Positions 33,673-44,146 of a DNA stretch of 64,000 nt are shown here, one piece after another. Every line of letters begins with the position of its first letter. The stretch's first letter is position 1. Under the pieces are notes generated by a model. That model ran no database searches, was not told the DNA's origin, and was given only the letters and a program-made list of their open reading frames with translations. The position numbers and the translations under genes are program-made. Source of the DNA: Aeromonas diversa CDC 2478-85 (GTDB lineage Bacteria > Pseudomonadota > Gammaproteobacteria > Enterobacterales > Aeromonadaceae); the NCBI RefSeq assembly GCF_000819805.1, contig NZ_CDCE01000034.1, positions 186,838-250,837 of the forward strand, read 5' to 3'.

Positions 33673-36039
33673 ATGAGTGGCTGCTTTCATTGCGGTGAGC
33701 CCCTCGGCACCGCGGACTATGCCCTCGAGATAAAGGGGATCCGGCAACCCTTCTGCTGCCCCGGTTGTCAGGCAGTGGCCGAGACCATACTCGGCAGCGG
33801 CCTCGCCAGTTACTACGAACACCGCACAGCCCCTGGTGCCAAAGGGGATCTGGTACCGGAAGAGCTGACGGCCATGGCCAACTATGACCTGGCCGAGGTA
33901 CAGCAGGAGTTTGTCACCGAGCAGGGGACAGAGCGAGAGATCCAGCTTACCGTAGAAGGGCTCACCTGCGCCGCTTGTGCCTGGCTCATCGAGCGTCATC
34001 TCTTCACCCTGCCTGGCCTGCGCTATATCAACGTCAATACCACCACCCACAGGGCCAAGGTGCGTTGGGATCCCGAACAACTCTCCTTAAGCGATCTGCT
34101 CAAAGGCTTTGCGGCGGTGGGCTATCGCGCCTACCCGTTTCAGACCCACAGCCAGGAAGCGCTCTACGCCAAGGAGGTGAAGAGCTATCTCTACCGCATG
34201 GGCCTGGCTGGCTTGGGCTCGATGCAGGTGATGATGTGCTCGGTCGCCCTCTACATGGATCTGTTTATCAGTGTGGAGCAGGAGTTCATCGTCTACTTCC
34301 AGTGGATCAGCCTGCTGCTCTCCACCCCTATCATGCTCTACTCGGCCCAGCCCTTCTATGTGAATGCCTGGCGCAGCCTGCGTCAGGGCCATCTGTCGAT
34401 GGACGTCTCTGTCTCACTGGCGCTGATCGGCGCCTTTGTCGCCTCTATCTGGGCCACCGTCTTCAACACGGGTGAGGTCTATTACGACTCCATCACCATG
34501 TTTGTCTTCTTCCTGTTGCTCGGCCGTCTGCTCGAGCTGCGGGCCCGACGCAAGGCCTCGGAGTCGAGTTCCAACCTGGCCCGCATGATCCCGGTGATGG
34601 CCACCCTGGTCGATGCACAGGGGGAACGCCAGGTGGTCGCCAAGACCCTGAAGGTTGGCGATCGTATCCGTGTGCTGGCTGGCACCACCCTCCCCGCCGA
34701 CGGCATCATCCTCGAGGGGCGGGCCAGCATCGACGAATCCATGCTCACGGGTGAGCCCATTCCCGAGGTGCGTCAGGTGGGCGATCAGGTCTTCGCCGGC
34801 ACCATCAATAGTGACAGCCCCCTGTTGCTGCGGGTATCCCATCAGATGAGCGAATCGCGCATCGCCCAGATCATGCGCCTGCAAGACAGCGCCCTCGACG
34901 AAAAGCCCGCACTGGCCCTGATGGCGGACATCATCTCCCGCTACTTTATTCTGGTGCTGCTGCTGATCGCCGCCGCCGTCTGGCTCTTCTGGCACTTCCA
35001 TGCCCCCGAGAAGGCCTTCTGGATCACCCTCTCGGTGCTGGTCGCCACCTGCCCCTGCGCCCTCTCGCTCGCCACCCCCACGGCGCTCACGTCGGCCACG
35101 GCACGGCTCACCCGAAGCGGCATTCTGCTGCGCCGTGGCCATGTGCTCGATGTGCTGACGCAGGCCAACCGGGTGGTGCTCGACAAGACCGGCACCCTCA
35201 CCACCGGCGAGATCCGTCTCAAGCGGATTCAAGCCATGGAAGGCCAGGATGGTCACTACCTGCACCGGGTGGCTGCCACCCTGGAGTCACGCTCCGAGCA
35301 CCCCATTGCCCGCGCGTTTCGCCTGGATGAAATACTGCTCCCCTTGAGCGATTATCGACTGGAGATCGGCTGTGGGGTGGCGGGAACCATAGGCGGCAAG
35401 CACTATCGGCTCGGCAGCGCCCATTGGCTCAAGGCCCCCACCAGCTTCGAGCAGGGACTGACCGTATGGCTCGAGGAGGAGGGGTTACTGGTGGCCCGCT
35501 TCGAGCTGGACGATACCCTGCGCCCCGATGCCCCCTCCCTCGTCCGCGCCCTGCAACAGGCAGGCCTCGCCGTCACTATGCTGACCGGTGACAGCTCGGC
35601 CCAGGCCGAGCGCGTCGCCGCCGACCTCGGCATCGATGAACTGGTCAAGGGGGTCACCCCGGATGGCAAGCTCGCCTACCTCAAGGAGCATGAGGCAAAG
35701 GGAGATATCAGCATCATGGTCGGCGATGGGGTCAACGATGCCCCCGTGCTGGCCGGCGCTCACGCCTCCTTCGCCATGGCTGGCGGGACGGATCTGGCCA
35801 AGAACAGCGCCGATGCCATCCTGCTCGGCGACGACCTGTGCAAACTGCTTGAGGCTCGACGCCTCGCGCGCCACACCCGGCGCATCATACGGCAGAACTT
35901 TGCCTGGTCGCTGGGGTACAATCTGCTGGTGCTGCCACTGGCGGCCAGCGGTTGGTTGCCCCCCTACCTGGCGGCGGCCGGCATGTCACTGAGCTCTCTC
36001 ATCGTGGTGAGCAACTCCATGAGGCTCAACAAGCTATGA
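33673..36039 (+). CDS. ccoI: Copper-exporting P-type ATPase of cbb3 assembly
   Basis: A 788-residue P1B-type ATPase. The N-terminus is cysteine-rich (Cys4/Cys7 and CCPGC at 28-32), then a heavy-metal-associated domain has CAAC at 99-102. The membrane metal site is CPC at 460-462, the phosphorylation motif DKTGTLT starts at Asp504, and GDGVND starts near residue 684. The family (CcoI/FixI) exports copper to the periplasm for insertion into CcoN. A longer frame begins at 33520 inside ccoH, but the ATG at 33673 follows the ccoH stop and starts the known N-terminus MSGCFHCGEPL. Overlaps ccoS by four bases (ATGA). Confidence 0.96.
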   Translation: MSGCFHCGEPLGTADYALEIKGIRQPFCCPGCQAVAETILGSGLASYYEHRTAPGAKGDLVPEELTAMANYDLAEVQQEFVTEQGTEREIQLTVEGLTCAACAWLIERHLFTLPGLRYINVNTTTHRAKVRWDPEQLSLSDLLKGFAAVGYRAYPFQTHSQEALYAKEVKSYLYRMGLAGLGSMQVMMCSVALYMDLFISVEQEFIVYFQWISLLLSTPIMLYSAQPFYVNAWRSLRQGHLSMDVSVSLALIGAFVASIWATVFNTGEVYYDSITMFVFFLLLGRLLELRARRKASESSSNLARMIPVMATLVDAQGERQVVAKTLKVGDRIRVLAGTTLPADGIILEGRASIDESMLTGEPIPEVRQVGDQVFAGTINSDSPLLLRVSHQMSESRIAQIMRLQDSALDEKPALALMADIISRYFILVLLLIAAAVWLFWHFHAPEKAFWITLSVLVATCPCALSLATPTALTSATARLTRSGILLRRGHVLDVLTQANRVVLDKTGTLTTGEIRLKRIQAMEGQDGHYLHRVAATLESRSEHPIARAFRLDEILLPLSDYRLEIGCGVAGTIGGKHYRLGSAHWLKAPTSFEQGLTVWLEEEGLLVARFELDDTLRPDAPSLVRALQQAGLAVTMLTGDSSAQAERVAADLGIDELVKGVTPDGKLAYLKEHEAKGDISIMVGDGVNDAPVLAGAHASFAMAGGTDLAKNSADAILLGDDLCKLLEARRLARHTRRIIRQNFAWSLGYNLLVLPLAASGWLPPYLAAAGMSLSSLIVVSNSMRLNKL

Positions 36040-36212
36040 ACATCATCTTCGTGCTGATCCCCATCGCCATCCTGTTCGTCGTCATCGCCGCCCTGGTCTT
36101 CTTCTGGGCGATCCGCTCCGAGCAGTTCGAGGATCTCGACCGGCAAGGCTCCAGCATCCTGTTCGACGAACACACCCCAGAGCACAAGAGTGAGCATGAC
36201 CGCCAACCTTGA
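36036..36212 (+). CDS. ccoS: cbb3 oxidase maturation protein CcoS
   Basis: A 58-residue protein with one N-terminal transmembrane helix (IIFVLIPIAILFVVIAALVFFWAI) followed by the family-typical RSEQFEDLDRQGSSILFDE. CcoS is required for haem and copper insertion into CcoN. ATG overlaps the ccoI stop. The C-terminus overlaps the start of the next gene. Confidence 0.94.
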   Translation: MNIIFVLIPIAILFVVIAALVFFWAIRSEQFEDLDRQGSSILFDEHTPEHKSEHDRQP

Positions 36213-36882
36213 TCTGTTGGGAGCCCTGCTGATGGGACTGGCGGCCAGCAGCCACTGCTTTGCCATGTGCGGTGGTGTCTCTGCCGCCCTCTCCATGGCG
36301 ATTCCCGCCACCCATCAGCATCCCCTCGGCCGCCTCGCCTACCTGCTCTGCTACAACCTCGGACGCATCCTGAGCTACATGCTGGCCGGCGCCCTGGTGG
36401 GCGGGGTGTTTGCCTCCGCCGTCGAGATTGGTCAAGGCAAACACGCCCTGGTCTGGCTCCAACTGGCTGCCGGAATCATGATGCTGGCCGTTGGCCTCTA
36501 TCTGGCCGGTTGGTGGCAAGGGGTGCTGCGCATCGAGCAGCTGGGGGCCAGGCTGTGGTCGCATCTGCGCCCTCTGGCCCAGCGCTGCCTGCCTCTGCGG
36601 CGCCCTCTGGCCGCGCTCCCCTTCGGCATGATCTGGGGTTGGCTACCGTGCGGCATGGTCTACTCCATACTGACCTGGAGTGCCGCCTCTGGCGGTGCTG
36701 GCGCAGGAGCCTTGCTGATGCTCAGCTTTGGTCTTGGCACCCTGCCGACCCTGTTTGCCCTGGGGGGATTGGCAGATCGTCTACGTTACTGGCTGGCCCG
36801 ACGCGAACTGCGTCTGGCGGGGGGGTTACTGATGCTGCTGCTCGGCGGACATACGCTCTGGGTCGCCATCAGGCTACTTTGA
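36196..36882 (+). CDS. SafE/TauE-like (DsbD-type) membrane protein of the cco cluster
   Basis: A 228-residue polytopic protein with about six transmembrane helices. The start LLGALLMGLAASSHCFAMCGGVSAALSM and the later MIWGWLPCGMVYSIL hold paired Cys/Pro motifs like those of the CcdA/DsbD transmembrane family and the short SafE-type proteins. Homologues are regularly found directly after ccoS. A role in copper or redox handling during oxidase assembly is inference from that location. GTG at 36190 is an alternative start; ATG at 36196 leaves better spacing from AGAG. It overlaps the ccoS end by 17 bases. Confidence 0.82.
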   Translation: MTANLDLLGALLMGLAASSHCFAMCGGVSAALSMAIPATHQHPLGRLAYLLCYNLGRILSYMLAGALVGGVFASAVEIGQGKHALVWLQLAAGIMMLAVGLYLAGWWQGVLRIEQLGARLWSHLRPLAQRCLPLRRPLAALPFGMIWGWLPCGMVYSILTWSAASGGAGAGALLMLSFGLGTLPTLFALGGLADRLRYWLARRELRLAGGLLMLLLGGHTLWVAIRLL

Positions 36883-36919
36883 GACTCTATCCAACTGGCG
36901 GTAGTTAGTGGTAAACTCT

Positions 36920-36933
36920 TTGACATAAATCAA
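36920..36933. promoter_or_regulatory. FNR-type binding site upstream of fnr
   Basis: TTGACataaATCAA matches nine of ten positions of the FNR palindrome TTGAT-N4-ATCAA. It ends 17 bases before the fnr start codon. In E. coli fnr is autorepressed through similar sites. Confidence 0.75.
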
Positions 36934-36950
36934 TTCTTTCGAAGCGCCTT

Positions 36951-37706
36951 ATGATTCCGGAAAAGAAAGCGGGTAGACGCATACAGAGTGGTGGTTGCGC
37001 CATTCACTGCCAGGATTGCAGTATCAGTCAGCTCTGTATTCCCTTTACTCTCAACGAGAGTGAACTGGATCAGCTTGACAGCATCATCGAACGCAAGAAG
37101 CCGATTCAGAAGGGCGAAGAGCTGTTCAAAGCGGGCGATGAACTCAAGTCTCTCTACGCCATCCGTTCCGGAACCATCAAGTCTTACACCATCACAGAGC
37201 AAGGTGACGAGCAGATCACGGCCTTCCATCTGGCTGGCGATCTGGTGGGTTTCGATGCCATCAGCAAGCAGAACCACCCCTCCTTCGCCCAGGCGCTGGA
37301 AACCTCCATGGTCTGCGAAATCCCCTACGATATACTCGACGAGCTCTCAGGCAAGATGCCCAAGCTGCGCCAGCAGATCATGCGCCTGATGAGTACCGAG
37401 ATCATGGGCGATCAGGAGATGATCCTGCTGCTTTCCAAGAAGAATGCCGAGGAGCGCCTGGCGGCCTTCCTCTACGGCCTCTCCGAGCGCTTCTCCGAAC
37501 GTGGTTTCTCTGCCAAGGAGTTCCGCCTCTCCATGACCCGTGGCGATATCGGTAACTACCTCGGTCTCACAGTAGAGACCATCAGCCGACTGCTGGGCCG
37601 CTTCCAGAAGACCGGCCTCATTAGCGTCAAGGGCAAGTACATCACCGTCCTCGATCAAGCCGCACTCGCCGTCATGGGCGGCAACGCCAAGCCCAACTGC
37701 GGCTAA
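36951..37706 (+). CDS. fnr: Oxygen-sensing transcription regulator FNR
   Basis: A 251-residue CRP/FNR-family regulator. The four [4Fe-4S] ligands are at the same positions as in E. coli: Cys20, Cys23 and Cys29 ([11 protein letters not shown]) and Cys122 (SMVCEIPYD). The cyclic-nucleotide-like beta-barrel (residues about 35-150), a dimerisation helix and a C-terminal winged helix follow; [20 protein letters not shown] is the DNA-recognition region. FNR switches on anaerobic respiration genes and typically regulates cco operons, dcuC and itself. It lies directly downstream of the cbb3 cluster and upstream of uspE, an order also found in related bacteria. Confidence 0.97.
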   Translation: MIPEKKAGRRIQSGGCAIHCQDCSISQLCIPFTLNESELDQLDSIIERKKPIQKGEELFKAGDELKSLYAIRSGTIKSYTITEQGDEQITAFHLAGDLVGFDAISKQNHPSFAQALETSMVCEIPYDILDELSGKMPKLRQQIMRLMSTEIMGDQEMILLLSKKNAEERLAAFLYGLSERFSERGFSAKEFRLSMTRGDIGNYLGLTVETISRLLGRFQKTGLISVKGKYITVLDQAALAVMGGNAKPNCG

Positions 37707-37834
37707 TCCATTTTGGGCCGGAATGCATCCCAAAGGGTGATCCGGCCCACGTCCTTTCCCTCCCGTCTGATCTAACCTTGTAGGTAGCAAGGTAATGATG
37801 TCATGGCCTCATCTGACTGGGCCAAGGAGGGAAA

Positions 37835-38779
37835 ATGGACAAGTACCGCAAGATCCTGGTAGTCGTAAATCCTGAGCTGGAGCAGCAAGTTGCCCTGGAT
37901 CGCGCCGTGCGGGTGGCCCGCCTAGAGAAAGAGGCCGAGCTGACACTGCTGCTGCCCATCTACGACTTCTCGTATGAGATGACCTCCATGCTCTCGGCCG
38001 ATGAACGCAAAGAGATGCAGGAAGGGGTGATCGCCCAGCGCAGTGACTGGCTGGAAAAGTTGCTGGAGCCCTATCGCGCCGAGGGACTCAAGATAGTGGT
38101 CAAGGTAGTCTGGCACAGCCGCCCCTTCGAGAGCATATTGCAAGAGGTGCTGACCGGAGGACACGATCTGGTGGTCAAAGCCACCCATAGACACAGTTTT
38201 CTGCAAACCTTCATCTTTACGCCAACCGATTGGCATCTGCTGCGTAAATGCCCCTGCCCCATCCTGCTGGTCAAGGGGGAGCACTGGGTACGCGGTGGCA
38301 ACATACTGGCCGCCATCAACTGCTCTAGCGATGACGAAGATCAGCGCAACCTCAACGATCGCATCACCGCTGAGGCACTCGAGGTCGCCGAATTACTCGA
38401 TGCCAGCCTCTATCTGGTCAACACCTATCCCGGCACCCCGGTCAATATCGCCATCGAGCTCCCCGAGTTCGATCCCAAGGCCTATAACGATGCCATTCGC
38501 CAACACCATGAGAAGTTGTTGCGCCAGCATGCCGAGCGCTATGGTATCAACGAAGCCTGGACCCGTGTTGAAGAGGGCCTGCCCGAAGAGGTGCTGCCCG
38601 AGATGGCCAACCGGCTCAACGCCACCCTGATGATCATGGGCTGCGTCGGACGCACCGGCCTCTCGGCGGCACTGCTCGGGAACACGGCCGAGCAGGTGGT
38701 CGATCAGCTCGATTGCGACATGCTGATCCTCAAACCCGACGGCTACGTCTGCCCGGTCGACGCGCGGCGCAAGGGTTAA
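37835..38779 (+). CDS. uspE: Universal stress protein E
   Basis: A 314-residue tandem universal-stress protein, two Usp domains at about residues 3-150 and 155-305. The start [25 protein letters not shown] and the segment [37 protein letters not shown] identify UspE. UspE is known for roles in stress survival, cell interaction and motility in E. coli. The second domain keeps a nucleotide-loop-like [27 protein letters not shown] precedes the ATG. The fnr-uspE neighbourhood is conserved. Confidence 0.94.
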   Translation: MDKYRKILVVVNPELEQQVALDRAVRVARLEKEAELTLLLPIYDFSYEMTSMLSADERKEMQEGVIAQRSDWLEKLLEPYRAEGLKIVVKVVWHSRPFESILQEVLTGGHDLVVKATHRHSFLQTFIFTPTDWHLLRKCPCPILLVKGEHWVRGGNILAAINCSSDDEDQRNLNDRITAEALEVAELLDASLYLVNTYPGTPVNIAIELPEFDPKAYNDAIRQHHEKLLRQHAERYGINEAWTRVEEGLPEEVLPEMANRLNATLMIMGCVGRTGLSAALLGNTAEQVVDQLDCDMLILKPDGYVCPVDARRKG

Positions 38780-38841
38780 CTTGCCCTGACCCGGGACACG
38801 GCTATAATACCCGCCTGTTTTTGTCCCGGGTTTTTGATGTC

Positions 38842-39750
38842 ATGCAAGAAGAGCTCAACGCCAAAGAGAAGTACAACTTTAACAAGCTGCAAAAACGCCT
38901 GCGCCGCAACGTGGGTCAGGCCATCGCCGACTTCAACATGATTGAAGAGGGCGATCGGGTCATGGTGTGCCTCTCCGGTGGTAAGGACAGCTTCGGCATG
39001 CTCGACATCCTGATGAACCTGCAGCAGAGCGCCCCCATCCACTTCGATCTGGTGGCGGTCAACCTGGACCAGAAACAGCCCGGCTTCCCCGAGCATGTGC
39101 TGCCCGAGTACCTCAATACCCTCGGCATCGAGTACAAGATCGTTCAGGAAGACACCTACTCCATCGTCAAGGACAAGATCCCCGAGGGCAAGACCACCTG
39201 CTCCCTCTGCTCCCGTCTGCGCCGCGGCATTCTCTACCGCACCGCCCAGGAGCTCGGCTGCACCAAAATCGCGTTGGGCCACCACCGCGACGACATCCTC
39301 GAGACCCTGTTCCTCAACATGTTCTACGGCGGCAAGCTCAAATCCATGCCGCCCAAGCTGGTGAGTGACGACGGCAAGAACGTGGTGATCCGCCCGCTGG
39401 CCTATTGCAAGGAGAAGGATCTGGTTCGCTACGCCGAGATCAAGGCCTTCCCCATCATCCCCTGCAACCTGTGTGGCTCTCAAGAGAACCTGCAACGCAA
39501 GGCGATCAAACAGATGATGCAGGAGTGGGATCGCCGCTTCCCTGGCCGTCTCGAGACCATGTTTACCGCCATCCAGGATGTTATCCCGAGCCATCTGCTC
39601 GATCACAAGCTGTTCGATTTCAAGAACATTAACCGTGACTCCGGCATCATCGACGGGGGCGACAAGGCCTTCGATCCGCCCGAGCTGCCCGCCTCCCCCC
39701 TGCTCGACATCGAGGGGATGGAGATGCTGGACGTCATCGAGGTGCGCTAA
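38842..39750 (+). CDS. ttcA: tRNA 2-thiocytidine biosynthesis protein TtcA
   Basis: A 302-residue PP-loop ATPase that thiolates cytidine 32 of certain tRNAs. The PP-loop SGGKDS is at residues 45-50. Two CxxC motifs, Cys120/Cys123 (TTCSLCSRL) and Cys208/Cys211 (PCNLCGSQ), bind the [4Fe-4S] cluster. The open frame begins inside uspE (38713), but the family N-terminus [20 protein letters not shown] starts at 38842. It is followed by a strong terminator. Confidence 0.95.
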   Translation: MQEELNAKEKYNFNKLQKRLRRNVGQAIADFNMIEEGDRVMVCLSGGKDSFGMLDILMNLQQSAPIHFDLVAVNLDQKQPGFPEHVLPEYLNTLGIEYKIVQEDTYSIVKDKIPEGKTTCSLCSRLRRGILYRTAQELGCTKIALGHHRDDILETLFLNMFYGGKLKSMPPKLVSDDGKNVVIRPLAYCKEKDLVRYAEIKAFPIIPCNLCGSQENLQRKAIKQMMQEWDRRFPGRLETMFTAIQDVIPSHLLDHKLFDFKNINRDSGIIDGGDKAFDPPELPASPLLDIEGMEMLDVIEVR

Positions 39751-39766
39751 GCCCTCTTGGCGTGAA

Positions 39767-39794
39767 AAAAAGGAGCCGCTACGGCTCCTTTTTC
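39767..39794. terminator. Terminator between ttcA and the DUF2987 gene
   Basis: AAGGAGCC and its complement around GCTAC, with an A-run before and a T-run after, so it can act on both converging genes. Confidence 0.9.
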
Positions 39795-39807
39795 ATGGGT
39801 TGTCGGC

Positions 39808-40455
39808 TCATTGGCCAAGCCAGGGGGTCACTCTCAGGGGGGGCGTGTCAAAGGCGAGGCGATCCTGCGTCGACCCCTTGAGGGTCTCATCATCGATGGC
39901 CAGGCGCCCCTTCTGCCACACGAGCTGGCGTTCGCCCTGCTTGGCGATGAGTGCAACCCGACCGTCTGGCTGCGCCATCTCCAGGTGTACCCCTCGCATC
40001 GGTGGCAGGAAGTGTTTGCCTATCATGCCGGCCATCTTGTCGAGCAGGCGCTGCATGTCCTGCCGAGCCGCATCGAGATCGCCAACCGTCACCTCACCGG
40101 AGGGCAGATCTGCCATCACCTGCACCGACATGTTGCAGCCACTCCCCTCGCCTATCATATCCAGCACTACCTTGGCCTTGTCGAGATTGAGATCCGGATC
40201 GAAGAGCAGGCGCAGCTCCCCGTCGGCGGTGACGGTCGCCGGCTCATGCCGATCTAGGGTTTCGACGCTGGCGCTGCGAATGAGGCAGCGCCGACCACTC
40301 TGGGGCTCGGTCAGATAGAAACCGAGGCGCGCCATCCCAAACTCGCCCTTGGCGAAGGTCTTCATCTGGCTATAAAACTCGCTGTAACCGAGCTCCAGGG
40401 GGACGGCACTGACACTGCCCGCCAGCAACAACAACCCGATCCATGGTGACTTCAT
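39808..40455 (-). CDS. DUF2987-like periplasmic protein
   Basis: A 215-residue protein with a signal peptide (MKSPWIGLLLLAGSVSA, cleavage before VPLELGYSEFYSQ). The mature start and the segment ARLGFYLTEPQSGRRCLIRSASVET, together with LLFDPDLNLDKAKVVLDM, fit DUF2987, a family of unknown function found mainly in Vibrio, Shewanella and Aeromonas. Two cysteines (RRCLIRS, SGCNMSV) may pair. It lies nine bases downstream of the membrane-protein gene on the same strand, so they are likely one operon. Confidence 0.72.
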   Translation of the reverse strand: MKSPWIGLLLLAGSVSAVPLELGYSEFYSQMKTFAKGEFGMARLGFYLTEPQSGRRCLIRSASVETLDRHEPATVTADGELRLLFDPDLNLDKAKVVLDMIGEGSGCNMSVQVMADLPSGEVTVGDLDAARQDMQRLLDKMAGMIGKHFLPPMRGVHLEMAQPDGRVALIAKQGERQLVWQKGRLAIDDETLKGSTQDRLAFDTPPLRVTPWLGQ

Positions 40456-40464
40456 CGTCCCTCC

Positions 40465-41226
40465 TTATGCGTTGAAATGATCCGGGGAGGCAGGCTTTTC
40501 AGTCACCTCAACCCCGATGCCGCAGAGATCCCGATAGAGGATCCCCTTGACGTTGTAATAGAGCGGCGCTACCCAGAGCAGTCCCAGCCCCATCGGGATG
40601 AGAGCCAGGAAGAAGAGCAGGAGCATGACGCCATGGAGTAGCAGCAGAGTGGGTAGACCGCGCAAGAACAGGCGCAGGGAGAGCAGGATCGCCTGCGGGG
40701 GGGAGACGCCTCGCTCCAGCATCAGGGGAACGCTAAACAGCAGCCCCATGCCGATCAGGGTAGAGGGCACCAGCGCCAGCATCACCGGCAGGCCCACGGC
40801 GGCAAAAAGAGGACCAAAGAGGCTGGTGCACAGGGTCGAGAGCAGGGAGAGAGAGCCGAGGCGCACAAAGTGCCTGAAAAAATCAAACACCTGACCGGCC
40901 CGGGCGCGAACCCCGAGCGATTGCTGCACGCCAAGCATGTCGAGGGCAGACGTCATAGGGGAGATCAGCACGGTGATGAGCAGGCTCAGCAGCAGGGTCA
41001 AGCCAGGATCGTCCTCCTCCGTCAAATGGGGGGCCACCATGGTCTGGGTCAACAGCAGCCAGATGGCGACGACGCCGGCGATGGCCAGCAGGAGTCCAAA
41101 ACCGTTGGCGCGGGTCTGCGTCCACCCCTCCTGCAAGATCCCTTTGATATCCAGGCGATAGCCCTGGTTCAGGGAGCGCTCCAGATCGCCCCCGATACGA
41201 ATTCTGTTACTCACGTGATTATCCAA
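40465..41226 (-). CDS. Polytopic inner-membrane protein, unrecognised
   Basis: A 253-residue protein with about five to six transmembrane helices from residue 40 onward (GFGLLLAIAGVVAIWLLL, LTLLLSLLITVLISPMTSA, LPVMLALVPSTLIGMGLLFSV, LPTLLLLHGVMLLLFFLALIPMG). The cytoplasmic N-terminus is about 40 residues (RIGGDLERSLNQGYRLDIKGIL). No catalytic motif is visible. It pairs with the DUF2987 gene downstream and is divergent from potA. In the Vibrio genomes I recall, an uncharacterised gene also sits beside the pot genes, but I cannot confirm homology. Confidence 0.7.
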   Translation of the reverse strand: MDNHVSNRIRIGGDLERSLNQGYRLDIKGILQEGWTQTRANGFGLLLAIAGVVAIWLLLTQTMVAPHLTEEDDPGLTLLLSLLITVLISPMTSALDMLGVQQSLGVRARAGQVFDFFRHFVRLGSLSLLSTLCTSLFGPLFAAVGLPVMLALVPSTLIGMGLLFSVPLMLERGVSPPQAILLSLRLFLRGLPTLLLLHGVMLLLFFLALIPMGLGLLWVAPLYYNVKGILYRDLCGIGVEVTEKPASPDHFNA

Positions 41227-41410
41227 CTGACAGGCATGACGGCCGAGCGACGCATTATAGCCTGAATGTTGCCGGGGTCAGCTTTTTCGCCACACCAGGG
41301 TGGCACAATGTGCTCCCAGCAGGGGAAAAGGCTTTAATTTCAAGGGTTGGAACCCTAAAATGCGCGCTTCTTTTCCATTGATGGCCACCGGCTGGGGTGA
41401 GACTGCTTAG

Positions 41411-42511
41411 ATGACTAACAACACCAGGACTATCGTTTCGCTGACGGGGATCAGCAAGGGGTATGGCGGCAAACCCGTCATTGAAGGCTTGGATCTGGCG
41501 ATCATGGACGGCGAGTTTCTCACGCTGCTCGGTCCTTCCGGATGCGGCAAAACGACAGTGCTCAGGATGCTCGCCGGACTCGAGTCGGTCGATGCGGGGC
41601 GCATTCTGCTGGGTGATGATGACATCACGGAGATCCCGGCCGAGCAGAGACACATCAACACCGTCTTCCAGAGCTATGCGCTCTTCCCGCACATGACGGT
41701 GTTCGACAACGTCGCCTTCGGCCTGCAGATGCAGGGCATCGACAAGGCGCAGACCCACGAGCGGGTCACCGAGGCGCTGGCCATGGTGCAGCTTGGCGAA
41801 CTGGCCGATCGCAAGCCCGATCAACTCTCCGGCGGGCAGCAGCAGCGGGTTGCCATCGCCCGGGCCGTGGTCAACCGCCCACGGGTATTGCTGCTCGACG
41901 AATCCCTCTCGGCCCTCGACTACAAGTTGCGCAAGCAGATGCAGAGCGAGCTCAAGGCGCTGCAGCGGCGCCTCGGCATCACCTTCGTCTTCGTGACCCA
42001 CGATCAGGAGGAGGCCCTCTCCATGTCCGATCGCATCGTGGTGATGGACGGCGGACGCATAGTCCAAAGCGGCACCCCGCGCGACATCTATGAAACCCCG
42101 GCGAACCTCTTCGTCGCCCGCTTCATCGGCGAGATCAACGTGATGGAGGGGGAGCTCATCGCCCATCAGGAGGGGGATGTCTGGCTGGCCCGGGTCGAGG
42201 GACGCGACTGCCGTATCCACACCGCCCTCCCCTTCAAACCGGGTCAACGGGTGCTGGTGCTGCTGCGACCGGAAGATCTGCGCATGGATGACTCCGGCGA
42301 GCGCGCCGACGGCCTGCCCGGCAAGATCCTGGATCGCAACTACAAGGGAGCGACCCTGGACTCGGTGGTCGAGCTCGATTCGGGCAAGCGCATACTGGTC
42401 TCGGAGTTCTTCGACGAGGATGACCCTGACTTTGACTACCGTCTCGGTCAAGGGGTCGCCATTCACTGGGTCGACAGCTGGGAGGTGGTACTGCCCTATG
42501 AGCCGCACTGA
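41411..42511 (+). CDS. potA: Spermidine/putrescine ABC transporter ATP-binding protein
   Basis: A 366-residue ATPase. Walker [10 protein letters not shown] is at residues 41-49, the signature LSGGQ at 139-143, followed by the Walker B region [15 protein letters not shown] and the switch histidine in FVTHDQEE. The C-terminal TOBE-type regulatory domain begins near residue 240. PotA powers polyamine import through PotB/PotC. First gene of potABC, overlapping potB by 14 bases. PotA is longer-tailed than generic ABC ATPases because of the regulatory domain, as expected. Confidence 0.95.
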   Translation: MTNNTRTIVSLTGISKGYGGKPVIEGLDLAIMDGEFLTLLGPSGCGKTTVLRMLAGLESVDAGRILLGDDDITEIPAEQRHINTVFQSYALFPHMTVFDNVAFGLQMQGIDKAQTHERVTEALAMVQLGELADRKPDQLSGGQQQRVAIARAVVNRPRVLLLDESLSALDYKLRKQMQSELKALQRRLGITFVFVTHDQEEALSMSDRIVVMDGGRIVQSGTPRDIYETPANLFVARFIGEINVMEGELIAHQEGDVWLARVEGRDCRIHTALPFKPGQRVLVLLRPEDLRMDDSGERADGLPGKILDRNYKGATLDSVVELDSGKRILVSEFFDEDDPDFDYRLGQGVAIHWVDSWEVVLPYEPH

Positions 42512-43382
42512 TCTCTCGCACAAGCGCTTTGCTCACCACGGCTTTCGCAATCTGGCGATCGCCCTCATTTTGGGCTGGCTCACCCTGTTCGTGCTCTTTC
42601 CCAACCTGATGATCCTGGCGGTGAGTCTGCTCACCCGGGACGAGAGCCAGATGATTGCCCCCCTCTTCACCCTCGGCAACTACCTAAGACTAATCGACCC
42701 CCTCTACTGGCAGGTGATCCTCCACTCCCTGTGGCTGGCCATGGTCGCCACCCTCTGCTGCCTGCTGCTGGCTTATCCGTTTGCCTGGATTGTCTCGCGC
42801 TTGCCCGGGCGCTGGCGGCCCCTGCTGCTGTTTCTGGTGGTGGTACCGTTTTGGACCAACTCCCTCATCCGTACTTACTCGCTCAAGGTACTGATGAGCA
42901 CCCGGGGGCTTATCAACGCTCTACTGCTCGATCTCGGCCTCATCGAGCGACCACTGCAGATGATGTACACCGAGTTCGCCGTCATCATCGGTCTGGTCTA
43001 TGTGCTGCTCCCCTTCATGATCCTGCCTCTCTACTCGGCCATGGAGAAGCTGGATCTGCGCCTGCTCGAGGCGGCCCGGGATCTCGGTGCCAACGGCTGG
43101 CAGCGCTTCCGGCACGTGGTGCTGCCCCTGACCCTGCCGGGCATAGTCGCCGGCTGCCTGCTGGTGTTCCTGCCCGCCATGGGGATGTTCTATGTCTCCG
43201 ATCTGCTCGGTGGCGCCAAACACCTGCTCATCGGGAATGTCATCAAGACGGCGTTTCTCCACACCCGTGACTGGCCTTTCGGTGCCGCCACCAGCGTCAC
43301 ACTGACCCTCTTGATGGGACTGCTGCTCTGGTGTTACTGGCGCGCCGGCAAGTTGCTTAGCAAGCAGGAGGGGCTGGCATGA
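42498..43382 (+). CDS. potB: Spermidine/putrescine ABC transporter permease PotB
   Basis: A 294-residue permease with six transmembrane helices and the EAA loop [27 protein letters not shown] that contacts PotA. Start at the ATG inside the end of potA ([11 protein letters not shown]); the frame could begin far upstream within potA, which is not credible. The N-terminus is about ten residues longer than in E. coli. Overlaps potC by four bases. Confidence 0.94.
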   Translation: MSRTDLSHKRFAHHGFRNLAIALILGWLTLFVLFPNLMILAVSLLTRDESQMIAPLFTLGNYLRLIDPLYWQVILHSLWLAMVATLCCLLLAYPFAWIVSRLPGRWRPLLLFLVVVPFWTNSLIRTYSLKVLMSTRGLINALLLDLGLIERPLQMMYTEFAVIIGLVYVLLPFMILPLYSAMEKLDLRLLEAARDLGANGWQRFRHVVLPLTLPGIVAGCLLVFLPAMGMFYVSDLLGGAKHLLIGNVIKTAFLHTRDWPFGAATSVTLTLLMGLLLWCYWRAGKLLSKQEGLA

Positions 43383-44143
43383 TGCGCCTGTTCAAGGGCG
43401 GCTATCTCGCCCTGATTTTTGCCTATCTCTATATCCCGATCCTGGTGCTGATCGGCAACTCCTTTAATCTCTCCAAATACGGGATCGACTGGCGCGGCTT
43501 CACCTGGCAGTGGTACGCGAAGTTGATAGGTAACGCCAGCCTGATGCAGGCGGCCCAGCACTCCATGGCCATCGCCGCCGTCTCGGCCAGCGCCGCGGTG
43601 ATCATCGGCACCCTCACCGCCGTGGCCCTGTTTCGCTATCGCTTTCGCGGCAAACCCTATGTGAGTGGCCTGCTGTTTGTGGTGATGATGTCCCCCGACA
43701 TCGTCATGGCCATCTCCCTACTCACCCTGTTTGTGCTGCTCGGGGTCAAGCTCGGCTTCTGGACTCTGCTCATCGCCCATATCACCTTCAGCCTGCCGTT
43801 CGTGGTGGTGACCGTCTATGCACGCCTGGTGGGGTTCGATGTGCGCATGCTGGAGGCGGCCCGCGATCTGGGCGCCGGCGAATGGGTGATCTTGCGGCGC
43901 ATTCTGCTGCCACTGGCCATGCCCGCCATCGCCGCCGGCTGGCTGCTGGCGTTTACCCTGTCGCTCGACGACGTGGTGATCAGCTCCTTTGTCACCGGAC
44001 CCGCCTACGAGATCCTGCCCCTCAAGATCTACTCCATGGTCAAGGTGGGGGTCTCCCCCGAGGTCAACGCCCTGGCAACCCTGATGCTCGGCTTCTCCCT
44101 GACGCTGGTGCTGCTCGCCCAGTGGTTACTACGCCGAAAATAA
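43379..44143 (+). CDS. potC: Spermidine/putrescine ABC transporter permease PotC
   Basis: A 254-residue permease with six transmembrane helices; start [25 protein letters not shown] and EAA loop [27 protein letters not shown] are typical of PotC. It forms the membrane channel with PotB. The start codon ATG overlaps the potB stop (ATGA-type). A terminator-like hairpin follows immediately, before potD. Confidence 0.94.
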   Translation: MMRLFKGGYLALIFAYLYIPILVLIGNSFNLSKYGIDWRGFTWQWYAKLIGNASLMQAAQHSMAIAAVSASAAVIIGTLTAVALFRYRFRGKPYVSGLLFVVMMSPDIVMAISLLTLFVLLGVKLGFWTLLIAHITFSLPFVVVTVYARLVGFDVRMLEAARDLGAGEWVILRRILLPLAMPAIAAGWLLAFTLSLDDVVISSFVTGPAYEILPLKIYSMVKVGVSPEVNALATLMLGFSLTLVLLAQWLLRRK

Positions 44144-44146
44144 GCC

